The notes under the pieces were generated by a model. The model made no database searches. It had not been told where the DNA came from and saw only the letters and a list, made by a program, of their open reading frames with translations. The translations under genes were made by a program, and so were the position numbers. A DNA stretch of 34,922 nucleotides from an uncultured Nitrosomonadales bacterium (lineage in GTDB: Bacteria > Pseudomonadota > Gammaproteobacteria > Burkholderiales > Gallionellaceae): NCBI GenBank assembly GCA_903915035.1, contig CAIWRI010000033.1, forward strand, positions 1-34,922, given 5' to 3'. Shown piece by piece: positions 9,473-19,345 of the stretch (its first letter is position 1; each line of letters opens with the position of its first letter).

Positions 9473-10789
9473 GTGAGCAAGCCTGCTAAGGAAGCACCAA
9501 AGTCCAAATACGGTGATTTAAGTTCTCGTCTGTGGTTTTTGTTAGGCGCACTGGTTGTGTACCGTATCGGTGCACATATCCCGGTTCCAGGAATTGATCC
9601 GGTTGTGCTGGCTGACTTGTTCAAGACACAGAAAAACGGTATCCTTGGCATGTTTAACATGTTCTCGGGTGGCGCGTTATCCCGTTTTACGCTGTTTGCA
9701 CTTGGTATCATGCCGTATATTTCGGCTTCAATTATCATGCAACTGGCTTCTATAGCCGTTCCGTCGCTTGAAGCATTGAAGAAGGAAGGTGAGTCCGGTC
9801 GTCGAAAGATTACTCAGTACACACGTTACGGTACCCTTGGCTTGGCAGTATTTCAATCATTTGGTATTTCGGTTGCTTTGCAGGCTCAGCCAGGTTTAGT
9901 CTTGCATCCCGGTTCGATGTTTCAGATGACGACCATGATCACGCTGATTACCGGCACCATGTTTCTTATGTGGCTGGGGGAGCAGATTACTGAACGTGGT
10001 TTGGGAAATGGTATCTCGCTGATTATTTTCGCAGGTATTGCAGCCGGTTTGCCGCATGCCATCGGAAGTACGCTTGAACTTGCAAGAACAGGCGCTTTTT
10101 CCATTCCTCTGGTGTTGTTCCTGTTTGTGGGTGCAATTGCTGTGACGGCTCTGGTGGTGTTTGTCGAGCGCGGTCAACGTAAAATATTGGTAAACTATGC
10201 CAAGCGTCAGGTTGGTAACAAGGTTTATGGTGGACAAAGTTCCCATTTACCTTTAAAACTAAACATGGCTGGTGTGATTCCTCCGATTTTTGCTTCAAGC
10301 ATGATTTTATTTCCCGCAACGATCGCAGGTTGGTTCGGTAATACGCCTGGTTTGAGTTGGCTTAAAGATGCAAGTCAGATGTTGTCTCCGGGTCAGCCTG
10401 TTTATGTTTTGGCTTATGCTGGTGCAATATTCTTCTTCTGTTTTTTCTACACGGCCTTAGTTTTCAGTCCCAAGGAAACTGCGGATAACCTGAAAAAGAG
10501 TGGTGCTTTTTTACCTGGGATACGTCCAGGTGAGCAAACTGCCAAGTATGTTGAGAAGATCATGTTGCGATTGACATTGATAGGTGCTGTTTATATTACG
10601 CTGGTTTGTTTGCTGCCAGAGTTTCTTGTCGTAAAGTTCAATGTGCCATTTTACTTCGGTGGTACTTCATTGTTGATTCTGGTTGTGGTGACAATGGATT
10701 TTATGGCACAAGTGCAGTCCTATTTGATGACACACCAGTATGACAGTTTGCTGAAAAAGGCTAATTTTAAAGGTGGGTTGTCACGCTAA
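9473..10789 (+). CDS. secY: Protein translocase subunit SecY
   Basis: SecY of 438 aa with ten predicted membrane helices. It is the channel of the SecYEG translocon in the inner membrane. Family signs include [11 protein letters not shown] after helix 1, the plug region [22 protein letters not shown], and the cytoplasmic loop segments [17 protein letters not shown] and [17 protein letters not shown] that bind ribosome and SecA. Translation starts at GTG 9473, nine bases after rplO. Its stop overlaps infA by one base. Confidence 0.98.
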   Translation: MSKPAKEAPKSKYGDLSSRLWFLLGALVVYRIGAHIPVPGIDPVVLADLFKTQKNGILGMFNMFSGGALSRFTLFALGIMPYISASIIMQLASIAVPSLEALKKEGESGRRKITQYTRYGTLGLAVFQSFGISVALQAQPGLVLHPGSMFQMTTMITLITGTMFLMWLGEQITERGLGNGISLIIFAGIAAGLPHAIGSTLELARTGAFSIPLVLFLFVGAIAVTALVVFVERGQRKILVNYAKRQVGNKVYGGQSSHLPLKLNMAGVIPPIFASSMILFPATIAGWFGNTPGLSWLKDASQMLSPGQPVYVLAYAGAIFFFCFFYTALVFSPKETADNLKKSGAFLPGIRPGEQTAKYVEKIMLRLTLIGAVYITLVCLLPEFLVVKFNVPFYFGGTSLLILVVVTMDFMAQVQSYLMTHQYDSLLKKANFKGGLSR

Positions 10790-11007
10790 TGGCAAAAGAA
10801 GATGTAATTCAAATGCAAGGTGAGATTGAAGAATCGTTGCCAAATGCTACATTCCGTATCAAATTGGAAAATGGCCATGTTGTTTTAGGTCATATTTCAG
10901 GCAAAATGCGTATGCACTATATTCGTATTTTGCCTGGAGATAAGGTAACGGTGGAGTTGACTCCTTATGATTTGAGCCGCGCTCGTATCGTATTCCGTGC
11001 CAAATAG
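10789..11007 (+). CDS. infA: Translation initiation factor IF-1
   Basis: IF-1 of 72 aa, the standard length, an S1-like OB-fold: it starts [13 protein letters not shown], with [23 protein letters not shown] and ends [12 protein letters not shown]-1 covers the 30S A site during initiation. A place between secY and rpmJ is normal for betaproteobacteria, whereas in E. coli infA lies elsewhere. The ATG overlaps the secY stop by one base. Confidence 0.98.
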   Translation: MAKEDVIQMQGEIEESLPNATFRIKLENGHVVLGHISGKMRMHYIRILPGDKVTVELTPYDLSRARIVFRAK

Positions 11008-11027
11008 TTAATAGTCAGGAGAAGTAA

Positions 11028-11141
11028 ATGAGAGTTCAAGCATCAGTAAAAAAGATCTGCCGTAACTGCAAGATCGTTATTCGTAAACGTGTTGTGCGTG
11101 TAATTTGCACTGAGCCACGTCACAAGCAACGCCAGGGTTAA
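11028..11141 (+). CDS. rpmJ: 50S ribosomal protein L36
   Basis: A 37-aa gene with an AGGAG ribosome site six to ten bases upstream. The protein reads [18 protein letters not shown] and continues to [14 protein letters not shown]. Cys11, Cys14, Cys27 and His32 form the zinc-ribbon ligands, so this is the zinc-binding form. It closes the spc block, 58 bases before rpsM. Confidence 0.96.
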   Translation: MRVQASVKKICRNCKIVIRKRVVRVICTEPRHKQRQG

Positions 11142-11162
11142 TTTTCCTACTCTGGTTTTTGA

Positions 11163-11171
11163 TGATATAAT
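11163..11171 (+). promoter_or_regulatory. Extended -10 promoter before rpsM
   Basis: TGATATAAT (11163-11171) is a perfect extended -10 element (TGN plus TATAAT). The -35 region (around 11143-11148) is poor, as is usual for extended -10 promoters. It lies 29 bases upstream of rpsM, at the usual alpha operon boundary. Confidence 0.55.
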
Positions 11172-11199
11172 TTTCGTTTTTTTTAGATAGGGCAGCTGC

Positions 11200-11565
11200 A
11201 TGGCACGTATTGCAGGGGTTAATATCCCAAATCATCAACACACTGTAATTGCTTTGACGGCAATTTATGGTATCGGACGAGTCCGCTCGCAGATCATTTG
11301 TACAGCCGCAGGGGTAACACCGAGCGTCAAGATGAAGGATTTGACGGACGCAGAAATTGAAAAGCTGCGTGAAGAAGTCGCCAAGTTCACGGTAGAAGGT
11401 GATCTTCGTCGCGAAACGACGATGAATATCAAGCGTCTTATGGATTTAGGTTGCTATCGTGGTGTTCGTCATCGTCGTGGCCTTCCTTGTCGCGGACAGC
11501 GTACCCGCACCAATGCGCGTACACGTAAAGGTCCCCGCAAAGCTATCTCCGGTTCCAAGAAGTAA
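11200..11565 (+). CDS. rpsM: 30S ribosomal protein S13
   Basis: S13 of 121 aa, starting [20 protein letters not shown], with the helix-two-turn-helix region [12 protein letters not shown] and the C-terminal signature [19 protein letters not shown] followed by a basic tail that reaches the P-site tRNA. It leads the alpha block. Confidence 0.98.
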   Translation: MARIAGVNIPNHQHTVIALTAIYGIGRVRSQIICTAAGVTPSVKMKDLTDAEIEKLREEVAKFTVEGDLRRETTMNIKRLMDLGCYRGVRHRRGLPCRGQRTRTNARTRKGPRKAISGSKK

Positions 11566-11595
11566 GTTTGCTCAAACGCATTAGAGGATAGAATA

Positions 11596-11985
11596 ATGGC
11601 TAAGCCAAGCACGAAAGTGCGTAAAAAAGTAAAAAAGAATGTGGTCGAAGGAATTGCCCATGTTCACGCTTCCTTTAACAATACCATCGTGACTATCACG
11701 GATCGACAGGGCAATGCTCTGGCATGGTCCACGAGTGGCGCGAATGGATTTAAGGGTTCGCGTAAGAGTACCCCATTTGCTGCACAGGTCGCTGCTGAAG
11801 TTGTCGGCAAGTCTGCTGCTGAATGTGGAGTTAAGAATATTGAAGTGCGTATCAAGGGCCCGGGTCCTGGTCGTGAATCTACAGTACGTGCATTGAATGC
11901 AGCTGGTTTTAAGATCACAAGCATTTCTGATATTACGCCGGTGCCACACAATGGTTGCCGTCCGCCTAAAAAGCGTCGTATCTAA
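11596..11985 (+). CDS. rpsK: 30S ribosomal protein S11
   Basis: S11 of 129 aa. It has the [20 protein letters not shown] strand region, the RKSTPFAAQ segment and the conserved end [20 protein letters not shown] and [17 protein letters not shown]. It forms part of the 30S platform beside the mRNA exit. The gene follows rpsM by 30 bases and has an AGAGGATAG ribosome site. Confidence 0.98.
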   Translation: MAKPSTKVRKKVKKNVVEGIAHVHASFNNTIVTITDRQGNALAWSTSGANGFKGSRKSTPFAAQVAAEVVGKSAAECGVKNIEVRIKGPGPGRESTVRALNAAGFKITSISDITPVPHNGCRPPKKRRI

Positions 11986-12003
11986 TTTATTTGGGAGTTG
12001 ATC

Positions 12004-12633
12004 TTGGCTAGAAATCTTGATGCAAAATGCCGTAAGTGCCGTCGTGAGGGTGAAAAGCTCTTTCTGAAAGGCGAAAAATGCTTTACTGATAAATGTGCAT
12101 TTGAGCGCCGCGCTTATCCGCCTGGTCAGCATGGCCAGCGCCGTAATACCCGCTTATCCGAGTATGGTGGTCAGTTGCGTGAAAAACAAAAAGTACGTCG
12201 TATTTATGGCGTTCTTGAGCGTCAGTTCCGTCTGGTTTACAAGCGTGCTGCCGCAGCAAAGGGTATTACCGGTGAATCGCTGCTGCAAATGCTGGAAGCA
12301 CGTTTGGATAATGTGACTTATCGTATGGGTTTTGGCGCATCTCGTGCTGAATCACGTCAGATTGTTCGTCACAACGGATTGCTGGTTAACGGCAAGCGTG
12401 TAAACATTCCTTCTTATCTTGTTCGCCCAGGCGACGTGATCGAAGTGGCTGATAAATCCAAGGCACAATTGCGTATTAAAGCGGCTCTTGCAGCGGCTGA
12501 AACTCGTGGTTTCCCTGAATGGATTGAAATGGACACTAAGGCGTTCAAGGGTACATTTAAAGCCAACCCTCAACGTGCTGAACTGCCTGCAACCATCAAC
12601 GAGCATCTCGTGGTTGAGTTGTATTCCAAGTAA
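12004..12633 (+). CDS. rpsD: 30S ribosomal protein S4 (zinc-ligand form)
   Basis: S4 of 209 aa. I choose TTG 12004 as start because it gives the canonical [18 protein letters not shown] and lies six bases after GGGAG (11993-11997); an upstream TTG at 11998 is too close to that site. Residues Cys9, Cys12, Cys26 and Cys31 form the zinc site of C+ type S4; E. coli S4 lacks these. S4 starts 30S assembly and in E. coli represses the alpha operon. A UUG start may limit its yield. Confidence 0.93.
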   Translation: MARNLDAKCRKCRREGEKLFLKGEKCFTDKCAFERRAYPPGQHGQRRNTRLSEYGGQLREKQKVRRIYGVLERQFRLVYKRAAAAKGITGESLLQMLEARLDNVTYRMGFGASRAESRQIVRHNGLLVNGKRVNIPSYLVRPGDVIEVADKSKAQLRIKAALAAAETRGFPEWIEMDTKAFKGTFKANPQRAELPATINEHLVVELYSK

Positions 12634-12650
12634 TCCACGCGGAGTAGCTA

Positions 12651-13619
12651 ATGTATAACAATGATTTTTTGAAGCCTCGCATTATTGAAGTTCAAAAGAT
12701 TTCCGAGACCCAGGCTAAAGTGGTCATGGAGCCTTTTGAACGTGGTTTTGGCCATACGTTGGGCAATGCGCTACGTCGTATTTTACTGTCATCCATGGCC
12801 GGTGCTGCTCCGACTGAAGTCAGGATGGCGGGCGTTTTGCATGAGTATGCTACGATTGACGGTGTGCAAGAGGACGTTGTAGACATTCTGTTGAATCTTA
12901 AGGGTGTTGTGTTGCGTTTACATGGTTTGAACGAAGTTGTCCTGACATTAAAGAAGGATGGTTTTGGTGTGGTCACAGCAGCTGACATCAGTGAAAATGC
13001 GGATGTGGAAGTCTTAAATCCTGATCATGTGATTGCACATTTAACTGCAGGCGGTAAGTTGGATATGCAGATTAAAGTTGAGCAAGGACGTGGTTATGTT
13101 TCAGCGATTTCCCGTCAATTGCCAAATGAAACGCGTGCAGTTGGACATATCGCGCTGGATGCTTCATTTAGTCCAGTCAGTCGTGTCAGTTATGCAGTTG
13201 AAAGTGCGCGTGTAGAACAACGCACTGATCTTGATAAACTGATTATGACCATTGAGACTAACGGTGCAATTGATCCTGAACAGGCTATTCGCAATGCTGC
13301 GCGTATCCTTGTTGACCAGTTCTCCGTGTTTGCTGCGCTTGAAGGTACTGAACCTATTGTTGAAAAGGAACATGTTCCTCAGGTAGATCCTATTCTGTTG
13401 CGTCCGGTTGATGATCTGGAATTGACTCCGCGTTCTTCCAATTGTTTGAAGGCACAAAGCATTCATTACATTGGCGATCTGATTCAATACAGTGAAAACG
13501 ATTTGTTGCGTACGCCGAATTTGGGTCGTAAGTCTCTGAATGAAATAAAACAGATTCTTGCTGAGCACAATTTGTCGCTGGGTATGAAACTGGAAAACTG
13601 GCCTGTCGCGGCTGCTTAA
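12651..13619 (+). CDS. rpoA: RNA polymerase alpha subunit
   Basis: Alpha subunit of 322 aa. The N-terminal domain (about residues 1-230) holds the [20 protein letters not shown] signature for dimerisation and assembly of beta and beta'. The C-terminal domain (about 245-322) has [17 protein letters not shown] and [13 protein letters not shown], the parts that bind UP elements and activators. It follows rpsD by 17 bases and is 55 bases before rplQ. Confidence 0.98.
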   Translation: MYNNDFLKPRIIEVQKISETQAKVVMEPFERGFGHTLGNALRRILLSSMAGAAPTEVRMAGVLHEYATIDGVQEDVVDILLNLKGVVLRLHGLNEVVLTLKKDGFGVVTAADISENADVEVLNPDHVIAHLTAGGKLDMQIKVEQGRGYVSAISRQLPNETRAVGHIALDASFSPVSRVSYAVESARVEQRTDLDKLIMTIETNGAIDPEQAIRNAARILVDQFSVFAALEGTEPIVEKEHVPQVDPILLRPVDDLELTPRSSNCLKAQSIHYIGDLIQYSENDLLRTPNLGRKSLNEIKQILAEHNLSLGMKLENWPVAAA

Positions 13620-13674
13620 TACTGCGCGACTGATAGCCGTTAGTAGAATAACTGAAGTTTAAGAGAGGCAAATT

Positions 13675-14061
13675 ATGCGTCACCGTTTAGGATTAAGAAA
13701 ACTCAACCGTACCAGCAGTCACCGTCTGGCAATGTTCCGCAACATGACAGTTTCCCTGTTGCGTCATGAAGTCATTAAGACTACCCTGCCTAAGGCCAAG
13801 GAACTGCGTCGCGTTGCAGAACCTATCCTGACGCTGGGCAAGACACCGACACTGGCTAATCGTCGTCTGGCATTTGCCCGTCTGCGTGACCGTGAAATGG
13901 TAACCAAGTTGTTTGATGAACTGGGTCCACGCTACGCAACACGCAACGGTGGTTATCTGCGTGTGCTTAAGTTTGGTTTCCGTCAAGGCGACAATGCACC
14001 TATGGCATTGGTAGAGCTGATGGATCGCCCGGCTGACGCTGAAATTGTGGATGCCGAATAA
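13675..14061 (+). CDS. rplQ: 50S ribosomal protein L17
   Basis: L17 of 128 aa, starting [20 protein letters not shown] with the [22 protein letters not shown] helix, both typical. It surrounds the tunnel exit. It is the last gene of the ribosomal cluster, preceded by an AGAGAGG ribosome site and followed by a strong terminator. Confidence 0.98.
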   Translation: MRHRLGLRKLNRTSSHRLAMFRNMTVSLLRHEVIKTTLPKAKELRRVAEPILTLGKTPTLANRRLAFARLRDREMVTKLFDELGPRYATRNGGYLRVLKFGFRQGDNAPMALVELMDRPADAEIVDAE

Positions 14062-14085
14062 GTATTAAATAATACTGATTCAACC

Positions 14086-14113
14086 AAAAAAGCCGGATTA
14101 GTCCGGCTTTTTT
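14086..14113 (+). terminator. Terminator of the alpha operon
   Basis: A 12-bp perfect inverted repeat, AAAAAAGCCGGA (14086-14097) and TCCGGCTTTTTT (14102-14113), with a TTAG loop and a six-T run. This is a textbook intrinsic terminator 25 bases after rplQ. Its A and T runs make it usable in both directions. Confidence 0.92.
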
Positions 14114-14226
14114 GCTATACGCCTGCTTTTCTGTTTTACTATCGCGGCAGATTTGAAATGCAGAAAAAAATGAGTCATTTTGAAGTATCTATCTTTCTGA
14201 TTTTAATTATATAGCACTTGTTCTTG

Positions 14227-15975
14227 ATGTTTATATTACCGAATATTCCTTCAGGTAGCATTCTCGGCCTGAATTACAGTGGCATGCACGAAAGTGCCAT
14301 TGCTATCGTGGCACCTGATGGTACACCTGTATTTGCCGCTGCCTTGGAGCGATTTACACGAGTCAAGCAGGATGGTCGCCCCCCTTTTGTTTTGATGGAG
14401 CAATTACCATGGAATAAAATTTCCAAGGTCGCTATTTCAACAGAAAAAAACTTCGTGAGGCCTGAATTCAGCGAAAGCAAATTGTTGCCAACCCGACTAC
14501 AGCAAGTGCGTGCTGACGGTTTAAGGCACGGTAAGACTTTTTATGATTTTCTCGACCAGTTGCCTTGTGAAAAAGAATTCGTTTGCCATCAGTTCGCTCA
14601 TGCGGCATCGGCCTTTTGGGGTAGCGGGTTTGATCAGGCATTGTGCCTGACCTACGATAGTGGGATGTGTAATAGTCCCTGGTTCGGAGGGCTTTACACA
14701 GCAGATCGCACTAATGGTATCCACCCTCTCGATCAGTTTAGCGCCTTGCACTATGCCAAGGTAACTTCACTTTACGCCTTTGTCACCGCACTTATTGGCT
14801 TCACTCCCAATAAACATGAGGGCAAGATATGTGGGCTTGCTGCTTATGGACAGCCAACGGAAACTTCGCGAAGTTTACTCAGAAAGTGGTTTGAAGAAGA
14901 TTTTCAGGCAATTGAATCGCTCATGGAACGGGCGTTCGTCCATGAAACAATTCAATTACCGTTAACTCAGAAAGCGAAAATTAAACCATTCCGTGATGCT
15001 GTCAACGTTTTCAGTAAGCAGGAATTGGCGGCCACCGTTCAAGAGTTTGCTGAACAGCATGTGTTGGAATTGTTGAGTAAAGCACAATCGCTGGGTTGGA
15101 TGAGCGACAACATCTGTTTGGCAGGCAGTCTGTTTGCCAATGTGAAAATTAATCAGCGTGTTGTTGACGCGGGTTTCAAGCTCCTGTTCGTCGCACCGCC
15201 AATGACTGATGATGGTAGCGCACTGGGTGCTGCCTGGCATGTGCTTTCAAGGCAGTCGGGATTTTTACCTCAGCCCTTACACTCAATGTACCTCGGTCCG
15301 GCTTATGCCAGGGAAACAGTTCAACAGTTGCTGGAGACTGAGTTAGTCAGGTTTTCCATGCACACGCTACCTGCGCGGAAAGTGGCCGAACTATTGGCCG
15401 CCGGGGCTGTTGTTGCAGTATTTCAAGGTGCAATGGAATTCGGCCCTCGCGCTCTGGGCAATCGCTCAATACTGGCGCAGGCAACAGATATAAGTATCAA
15501 CTGTAGCTTGAATTCCCGTCTCAATAGAACTGAATTCATGCCCTTTGCTCCTATATCTCGCATCGAGGATGCTGAGGAATATTATCTGGATATCGCCAGT
15601 GTCAGCCATGCTGCTGAATTCATGACGGTAACGGTTAACTGTACTGGCCGTATGAAAGCGGCTTGCCCGGCAGTTGTCCATATTGACGGGACTGCACGTC
15701 CGCAGTTGATTGGAGAACAAAACAATCCATTCGTGCATTCAGTGCTGTCACATTACAAGCTGCTTACCGGCACACTTGCGCTGGTGAATACTTCATTTAA
15801 TATTCACGAGGAACCTATTGTTTGTTCGCCGCAAGATGCGCTTCAGGGATTTTTCGAATCAGGTCTCGATTATCTTTATTTCGGTGATGGCTATCTCGTG
15901 TCATTCGCGGAAAACAAAGAAGTTGCCTTGAAATACCGGCAGAATAAACTTCCTACCAGTGGGGCACTTACGTGA
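14227..15975 (+). CDS. Carbamoyltransferase, NodU/CmcH family
   Basis: A 582-aa protein of the family that moves a carbamoyl group from carbamoyl phosphate, through carbamoyl adenylate, to a hydroxyl of a sugar or secondary metabolite. The N-terminal Kae1-like domain shows ILGLNYSGMHESAIAIV, HQFAHAASAF (His121, His125), YDSG (Asp144), HEGKICGLAAYG and DDGSALGAA. The C-terminal YrdC-like domain shows FQGAMEFGPRALGNRSIL and FNIHEEPIVCSPQDA. Family members usually have two adjacent His in the first metal motif; the second is Gln122 here. I take ATG 14227 as start; a TTG nine bases earlier is possible. No partner biosynthetic gene is nearby, so the substrate is unknown. Confidence 0.85.
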   Translation: MFILPNIPSGSILGLNYSGMHESAIAIVAPDGTPVFAAALERFTRVKQDGRPPFVLMEQLPWNKISKVAISTEKNFVRPEFSESKLLPTRLQQVRADGLRHGKTFYDFLDQLPCEKEFVCHQFAHAASAFWGSGFDQALCLTYDSGMCNSPWFGGLYTADRTNGIHPLDQFSALHYAKVTSLYAFVTALIGFTPNKHEGKICGLAAYGQPTETSRSLLRKWFEEDFQAIESLMERAFVHETIQLPLTQKAKIKPFRDAVNVFSKQELAATVQEFAEQHVLELLSKAQSLGWMSDNICLAGSLFANVKINQRVVDAGFKLLFVAPPMTDDGSALGAAWHVLSRQSGFLPQPLHSMYLGPAYARETVQQLLETELVRFSMHTLPARKVAELLAAGAVVAVFQGAMEFGPRALGNRSILAQATDISINCSLNSRLNRTEFMPFAPISRIEDAEEYYLDIASVSHAAEFMTVTVNCTGRMKAACPAVVHIDGTARPQLIGEQNNPFVHSVLSHYKLLTGTLALVNTSFNIHEEPIVCSPQDALQGFFESGLDYLYFGDGYLVSFAENKEVALKYRQNKLPTSGALT

Positions 15976-16457
15976 AGCGATACACAAGAGCAGATTCACT
16001 GTCTTGATGAATCTGTTCATGCCAAACTGATGGTCTGAAAGGTCCGATTACATCGGCTACCGGTAAGTCTGCAATATTGATTTTGTATGGTGGATGTACA
16101 ATTCATATTTGATGATAGCTGTGTGGATAATTAATCACCAAATTTATCCATTGCAAGCTGCGCTACTTCCGGCTCCCATAAAAAATGGCGCGTTATTACC
16201 TTAATTCTCCTTGAGACAAAATCCTGTCGCGCAGGATACGGCTGTCGGTTGCAGAAAGCCTTTGGAGCAGGGCTTCAGAGAGGGTTATAATCACGCCAAT
16301 TCCAATACAAAACCAATACAAAATCGTTGAAAAATGCTCCGGTTTTGCTGTATTGCTTTAACCACTACCAATTATCGTTAAACGCCTAAGCGCGTGTCAG
16401 GCACCTCGACGATGCCGATGTCAGGTTCGTTGGTGCTTTGATTTTTAAGGAAATAAT
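15976..16457. other. Gene-free stretch between carbamoyltransferase and ychF
   Basis: I see no coding potential here. It holds a hairpin with 8-bp arms, CAGATTCA (15991-15998) and TGAATCTG (16008-16015), which may end the carbamoyltransferase transcript although no T-run follows. It also holds a promoter candidate (16262-16291) and a perfect tandem duplication of CCAATACAAAA (16302-16323). Confidence 0.6.
16262..16291 (+). promoter_or_regulatory. Candidate ychF promoter
   Basis: TTGGAG (16262-16267), an 18-base spacer, and a perfect TATAAT (16286-16291). It lies about 160 bases upstream of ychF, so the leader would include the duplicated 11-bp sequence at 16302-16323. Confidence 0.45.
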
Positions 16458-17549
16458 ATGAGTTTGAAATGCGGTATCGTAGGTCTGCCTAATGTCGGTA
16501 AATCCACCCTGTTTAATGCCTTGACCAAGGCGGGAATTGCGGCGGAGAATTATCCCTTCTGTACTATTGAACCTAATGTCGGCATCGTCGAAGTGCCTGA
16601 TCCGCGCATGGCTGAGCTGGCTAAAATCGTCAAGCCGCAACGTATGCAACCCGCCATCGTTGAATTCGTCGATATCGCAGGACTGGTGGCCGGTGCGTCC
16701 AAGGGCGAAGGCCTGGGTAACCAGTTTCTGGCCAATATCCGCGAGACCGATGCGATTGTTAACGTGGTGCGCTGTTTCGATGATGAAAATGTGATCCATG
16801 TATCAGGACGTATTGATCCGCTTTCCGACATCGAAGTCATTATCACTGAACTTGCGCTGGCCGATATGTCTGTTGTCGAGCGTACCTTGCATCGCGATGG
16901 CAAAAAAGCCAAGTCCGGCGACAAGGACGCACAAAAACTAGTCGCCGTGCTGGAAAAACTATTGCCCCACCTGAATCAGGGCTTGCCCGCGCGTACATTT
17001 TCCTTGAGCGATGAGGATAAGGAAATTCTAAAACCGTTGTGCCTGTTGACCATCAAGCCTGCCATGTATGTCGGTAACGTGATGGAAGATGGCTTTGAGA
17101 ATAACCCGCACCTTGACCGTCTGCGTGAACATGCCGCTCTTGAGGGGGCGCCGGTGGTCGCTTTGTGCGCTAAAATTGAAGCCGAACTGGCTGATCTGGA
17201 TGATGCAGACAAGAAGGAGTTTCTGGCCGATTTAGGCTTGGATGAACCCGGGCTCGATCGCCTGATCCGCACCGGTTATCAGTTGCTCGGATTGCAAACC
17301 TATTTTACGGCCGGCGTAAAAGAAGTGCGCGCCTGGACTATTCATAAGGGTGATACCGCGCCGCAAGCCGCAGGCGTGATCCACACCGATTTTGAACGCG
17401 GATTTATTCGCGCGCAGACCATTTCCTTCGACGATTTTATCGCTTGCGGTGGAGAAGCGGGTGCCAAGGAAAAGGGCAAGATGCGCGTTGAAGGCAAGGA
17501 ATACGTGGTGCATGACGGCGACGTAATGAATTTCCTGTTTAATGTCTAG
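16458..17549 (+). CDS. ychF: Redox-responsive ATPase/GTPase YchF
   Basis: A 363-aa Obg-family P-loop NTPase (OLA1/YchF), the standard length. P-loop GLPNVGKS is at residues 9-16, and the switch region [19 protein letters not shown] is near 67-85. The [14 protein letters not shown] segment is typical of YchF, which prefers ATP because its G4 motif is altered. The C-terminal TGS domain ends with [16 protein letters not shown]. YchF binds ribosomes and dampens oxidative-stress responses in E. coli. AAGGAAA precedes the ATG. Confidence 0.97.
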   Translation: MSLKCGIVGLPNVGKSTLFNALTKAGIAAENYPFCTIEPNVGIVEVPDPRMAELAKIVKPQRMQPAIVEFVDIAGLVAGASKGEGLGNQFLANIRETDAIVNVVRCFDDENVIHVSGRIDPLSDIEVIITELALADMSVVERTLHRDGKKAKSGDKDAQKLVAVLEKLLPHLNQGLPARTFSLSDEDKEILKPLCLLTIKPAMYVGNVMEDGFENNPHLDRLREHAALEGAPVVALCAKIEAELADLDDADKKEFLADLGLDEPGLDRLIRTGYQLLGLQTYFTAGVKEVRAWTIHKGDTAPQAAGVIHTDFERGFIRAQTISFDDFIACGGEAGAKEKGKMRVEGKEYVVHDGDVMNFLFNV

Positions 17550-17625
17550 TGCAGGTACAAGGAGCACGCTACAAGGCACACCAGTGGCTTTTCCTTGTCG
17601 CTTGAACCTTGAGGCTGACTTTAAC

Positions 17626-17653
17626 TTGAACCTTGAACCTTGAACCTTGAACC
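17626..17653 (+). repeat. Four tandem TTGAACC heptamers
   Basis: TTGAACC is repeated four times without interruption (17626-17653), and a further CTTGAACC lies at 17601-17608. The array ends seven bases before the birA ATG and takes the place where a ribosome-binding site would be expected. A change in copy number would alter the spacing upstream of birA. Confidence 0.85.
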
Positions 17654-17660
17654 TGTCTCT

Positions 17661-18632
17661 ATGACTCCGCGTACCTGGCAATTGTTGCGACGGCTCAGCG
17701 ATGGCGATTTTCATTCGGGCGATGCGCTGGGCAGACAGTTGGGCGTTTCTCGTGCAACAGTATTCAATGCGCTGGCAGAGGTGGCTAGTCATGGCATCGT
17801 GCTGCAGCGGATAAGGGGACGCGGTTACCGGCTAGCTGATGCCTGGGAATGTCTGCATGCACCTGAAATTACTCAGGCGCTGGGTGATGCCGCTAAACTA
17901 TTCAGCATTGAAATTCTGCAGCAGGCGACCTCCAGCAATACTGAATTGTTGCGGCGAGCCACGCAGTCGGCACAAAGCGGCAGTGTGCTGGCGGTCGAGT
18001 TGCAGACGGCGGGTCGCGGTCGTATTGGTCGTGTCTGGTATTCCGGTCTGGGTAATGCATTAACTTTTTCACTGTTGTGGCGCTTTGATTGCGGTTTGAA
18101 CGGCTTGTCGGGATTGAGTCTGGCCGTCGGTCTGGGGATAATTCGCGCCCTGCAGAAATTCAACGTGACAGGGCTAGGCTTGAAATGGCCGAATGATATT
18201 CTCACTCCTTATGGCAAGCTGGGCGGTGTTCTGATCGAAGCGCAGGGTGATATGTATGGTCCCAGCACAGTGGTCATTGGCATCGGCATCAATTGCACTC
18301 TGCCACTAACAATAGAGCAGCGCATTACCCAGTCGGCGGCGGCAATCAATCAGTTCTGTGCTTCGCCGCCTGGCCGTAATCAGTTACTTGCCGCCGTGCT
18401 AAAGGAACTGGCAAATGTGCTGGATGAGTTTTCCCGCAACGGTTTTTCTACCATGCGGGCTGAGTGGGAGCAATATCATGCTCAGCAAAATGCACAGATT
18501 GAATTGCAAATGCCGGATGGCAAACTAATTAGCGGCATTGCGCGCGGTGTCAGCGATGGAGGAGAACTCATGCTGGAAACGCGGGACGGTGTCAGGCAGT
18601 TCAATTCCGGCGAAGTGGGTGCCCGCTCATGA
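17661..18632 (+). CDS. birA: Biotin--protein ligase / biotin operon repressor
   Basis: BirA of 323 aa, the bifunctional form. Residues about 5-60 form a winged helix-turn-helix (GDALGRQLGVSRATVFNAL). The ligase domain has the biotinoyl-AMP loop GRGRIGRVW, the KWPNDI segment and IGIGINC. It activates biotin with ATP and links it to acetyl-CoA carboxylase carrier protein; the N-terminal domain probably represses biotin genes. ATG 17661 gives a normal N-terminus; TTG codons in the repeats upstream would add foreign residues. No clear Shine-Dalgarno is seen. The stop overlaps coaX by four bases (ATGA). Confidence 0.94.
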   Translation: MTPRTWQLLRRLSDGDFHSGDALGRQLGVSRATVFNALAEVASHGIVLQRIRGRGYRLADAWECLHAPEITQALGDAAKLFSIEILQQATSSNTELLRRATQSAQSGSVLAVELQTAGRGRIGRVWYSGLGNALTFSLLWRFDCGLNGLSGLSLAVGLGIIRALQKFNVTGLGLKWPNDILTPYGKLGGVLIEAQGDMYGPSTVVIGIGINCTLPLTIEQRITQSAAAINQFCASPPGRNQLLAAVLKELANVLDEFSRNGFSTMRAEWEQYHAQQNAQIELQMPDGKLISGIARGVSDGGELMLETRDGVRQFNSGEVGARS

Positions 18633-19345
18633 TCAAATTGCTGATTGATGCCGGCAACAGTAATATCAAACTCGCTGTCGTAGCGGGCGATCGCTGCTTG
18701 TCCACGGCAATTTTTCCGACCAGTCAGCCGATTGATCTGGCTTTAGCCGCTAATTTCGCGGTACAGCAGGTGTATGTCAGCAATGTCGCAGGTCGCGATG
18801 TCGCCGCGCGGATCACTGACGCTTGTGCAGTGCATCATTGGTCGCCGCATTTTATTATTTCGCAGTCACTGCAGTGCGGGGTGCGTAATGGCTATCAGCA
18901 GCCCGGGCAGTTGGGATGCGATCGTTGGGCTATGCTGCTCGCTGCCTGGCATAGGGTAGGCGGTGCCTGTCTGATCGTGAGCAGTGGCACGGCGACAACC
19001 ATAGATGCACTTTCCGTACGGGGCGAATTTACCGGCGGATTGATACTGCCGGGAATTGCCTTAATGCAAAGCAGTTTACGCAGTGGTACGGCGGGTTTGC
19101 AAGTGGCAGACGGTCATTATTCATCTTTCCCATGCAATACCAGCGATGCCCTGTTTAGCGGGGCAATTCAGGCCAGTTGCGGTGCGATACAGCGGCAATA
19201 TGAGCTGCTTGCAGTAGCCGGTGCGCCGGTGTTGCTCAGCGGCGGCGCCGCTTCCCTGCTATTGCCGCATTTGCGCCTGCCGGTGCAAATGATGGATAAC
19301 CTGGTATTGACGGGGTTACGGCTAATTTCACAGGATGCAGAATGA
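18629..19345 (+). CDS. coaX: Type III pantothenate kinase
   Basis: A 238-aa CoaX protein of the ASKHA fold, which phosphorylates pantothenate in the first step of coenzyme A synthesis. Motifs seen are the phosphate loop IDAGNSNIKLAV (residues about 6-17), the GCDRWAMLLAAW segment and the SSGTATTIDAL plus GGLILPG regions. The ATG overlaps the birA stop and its own stop overlaps the SPOR gene, so the three are translationally coupled. Pairing birA with coaX is common in betaproteobacteria. Confidence 0.95.
   Translation: MIKLLIDAGNSNIKLAVVAGDRCLSTAIFPTSQPIDLALAANFAVQQVYVSNVAGRDVAARITDACAVHHWSPHFIISQSLQCGVRNGYQQPGQLGCDRWAMLLAAWHRVGGACLIVSSGTATTIDALSVRGEFTGGLILPGIALMQSSLRSGTAGLQVADGHYSSFPCNTSDALFSGAIQASCGAIQRQYELLAVAGAPVLLSGGAASLLLPHLRLPVQMMDNLVLTGLRLISQDAE

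Noticed and set aside
15991..16015. Strong intrinsic terminator after the carbamoyltransferase
   Set aside because: The hairpin has 8-bp arms but no T-run follows, so it is noted only as a hairpin in the gap.
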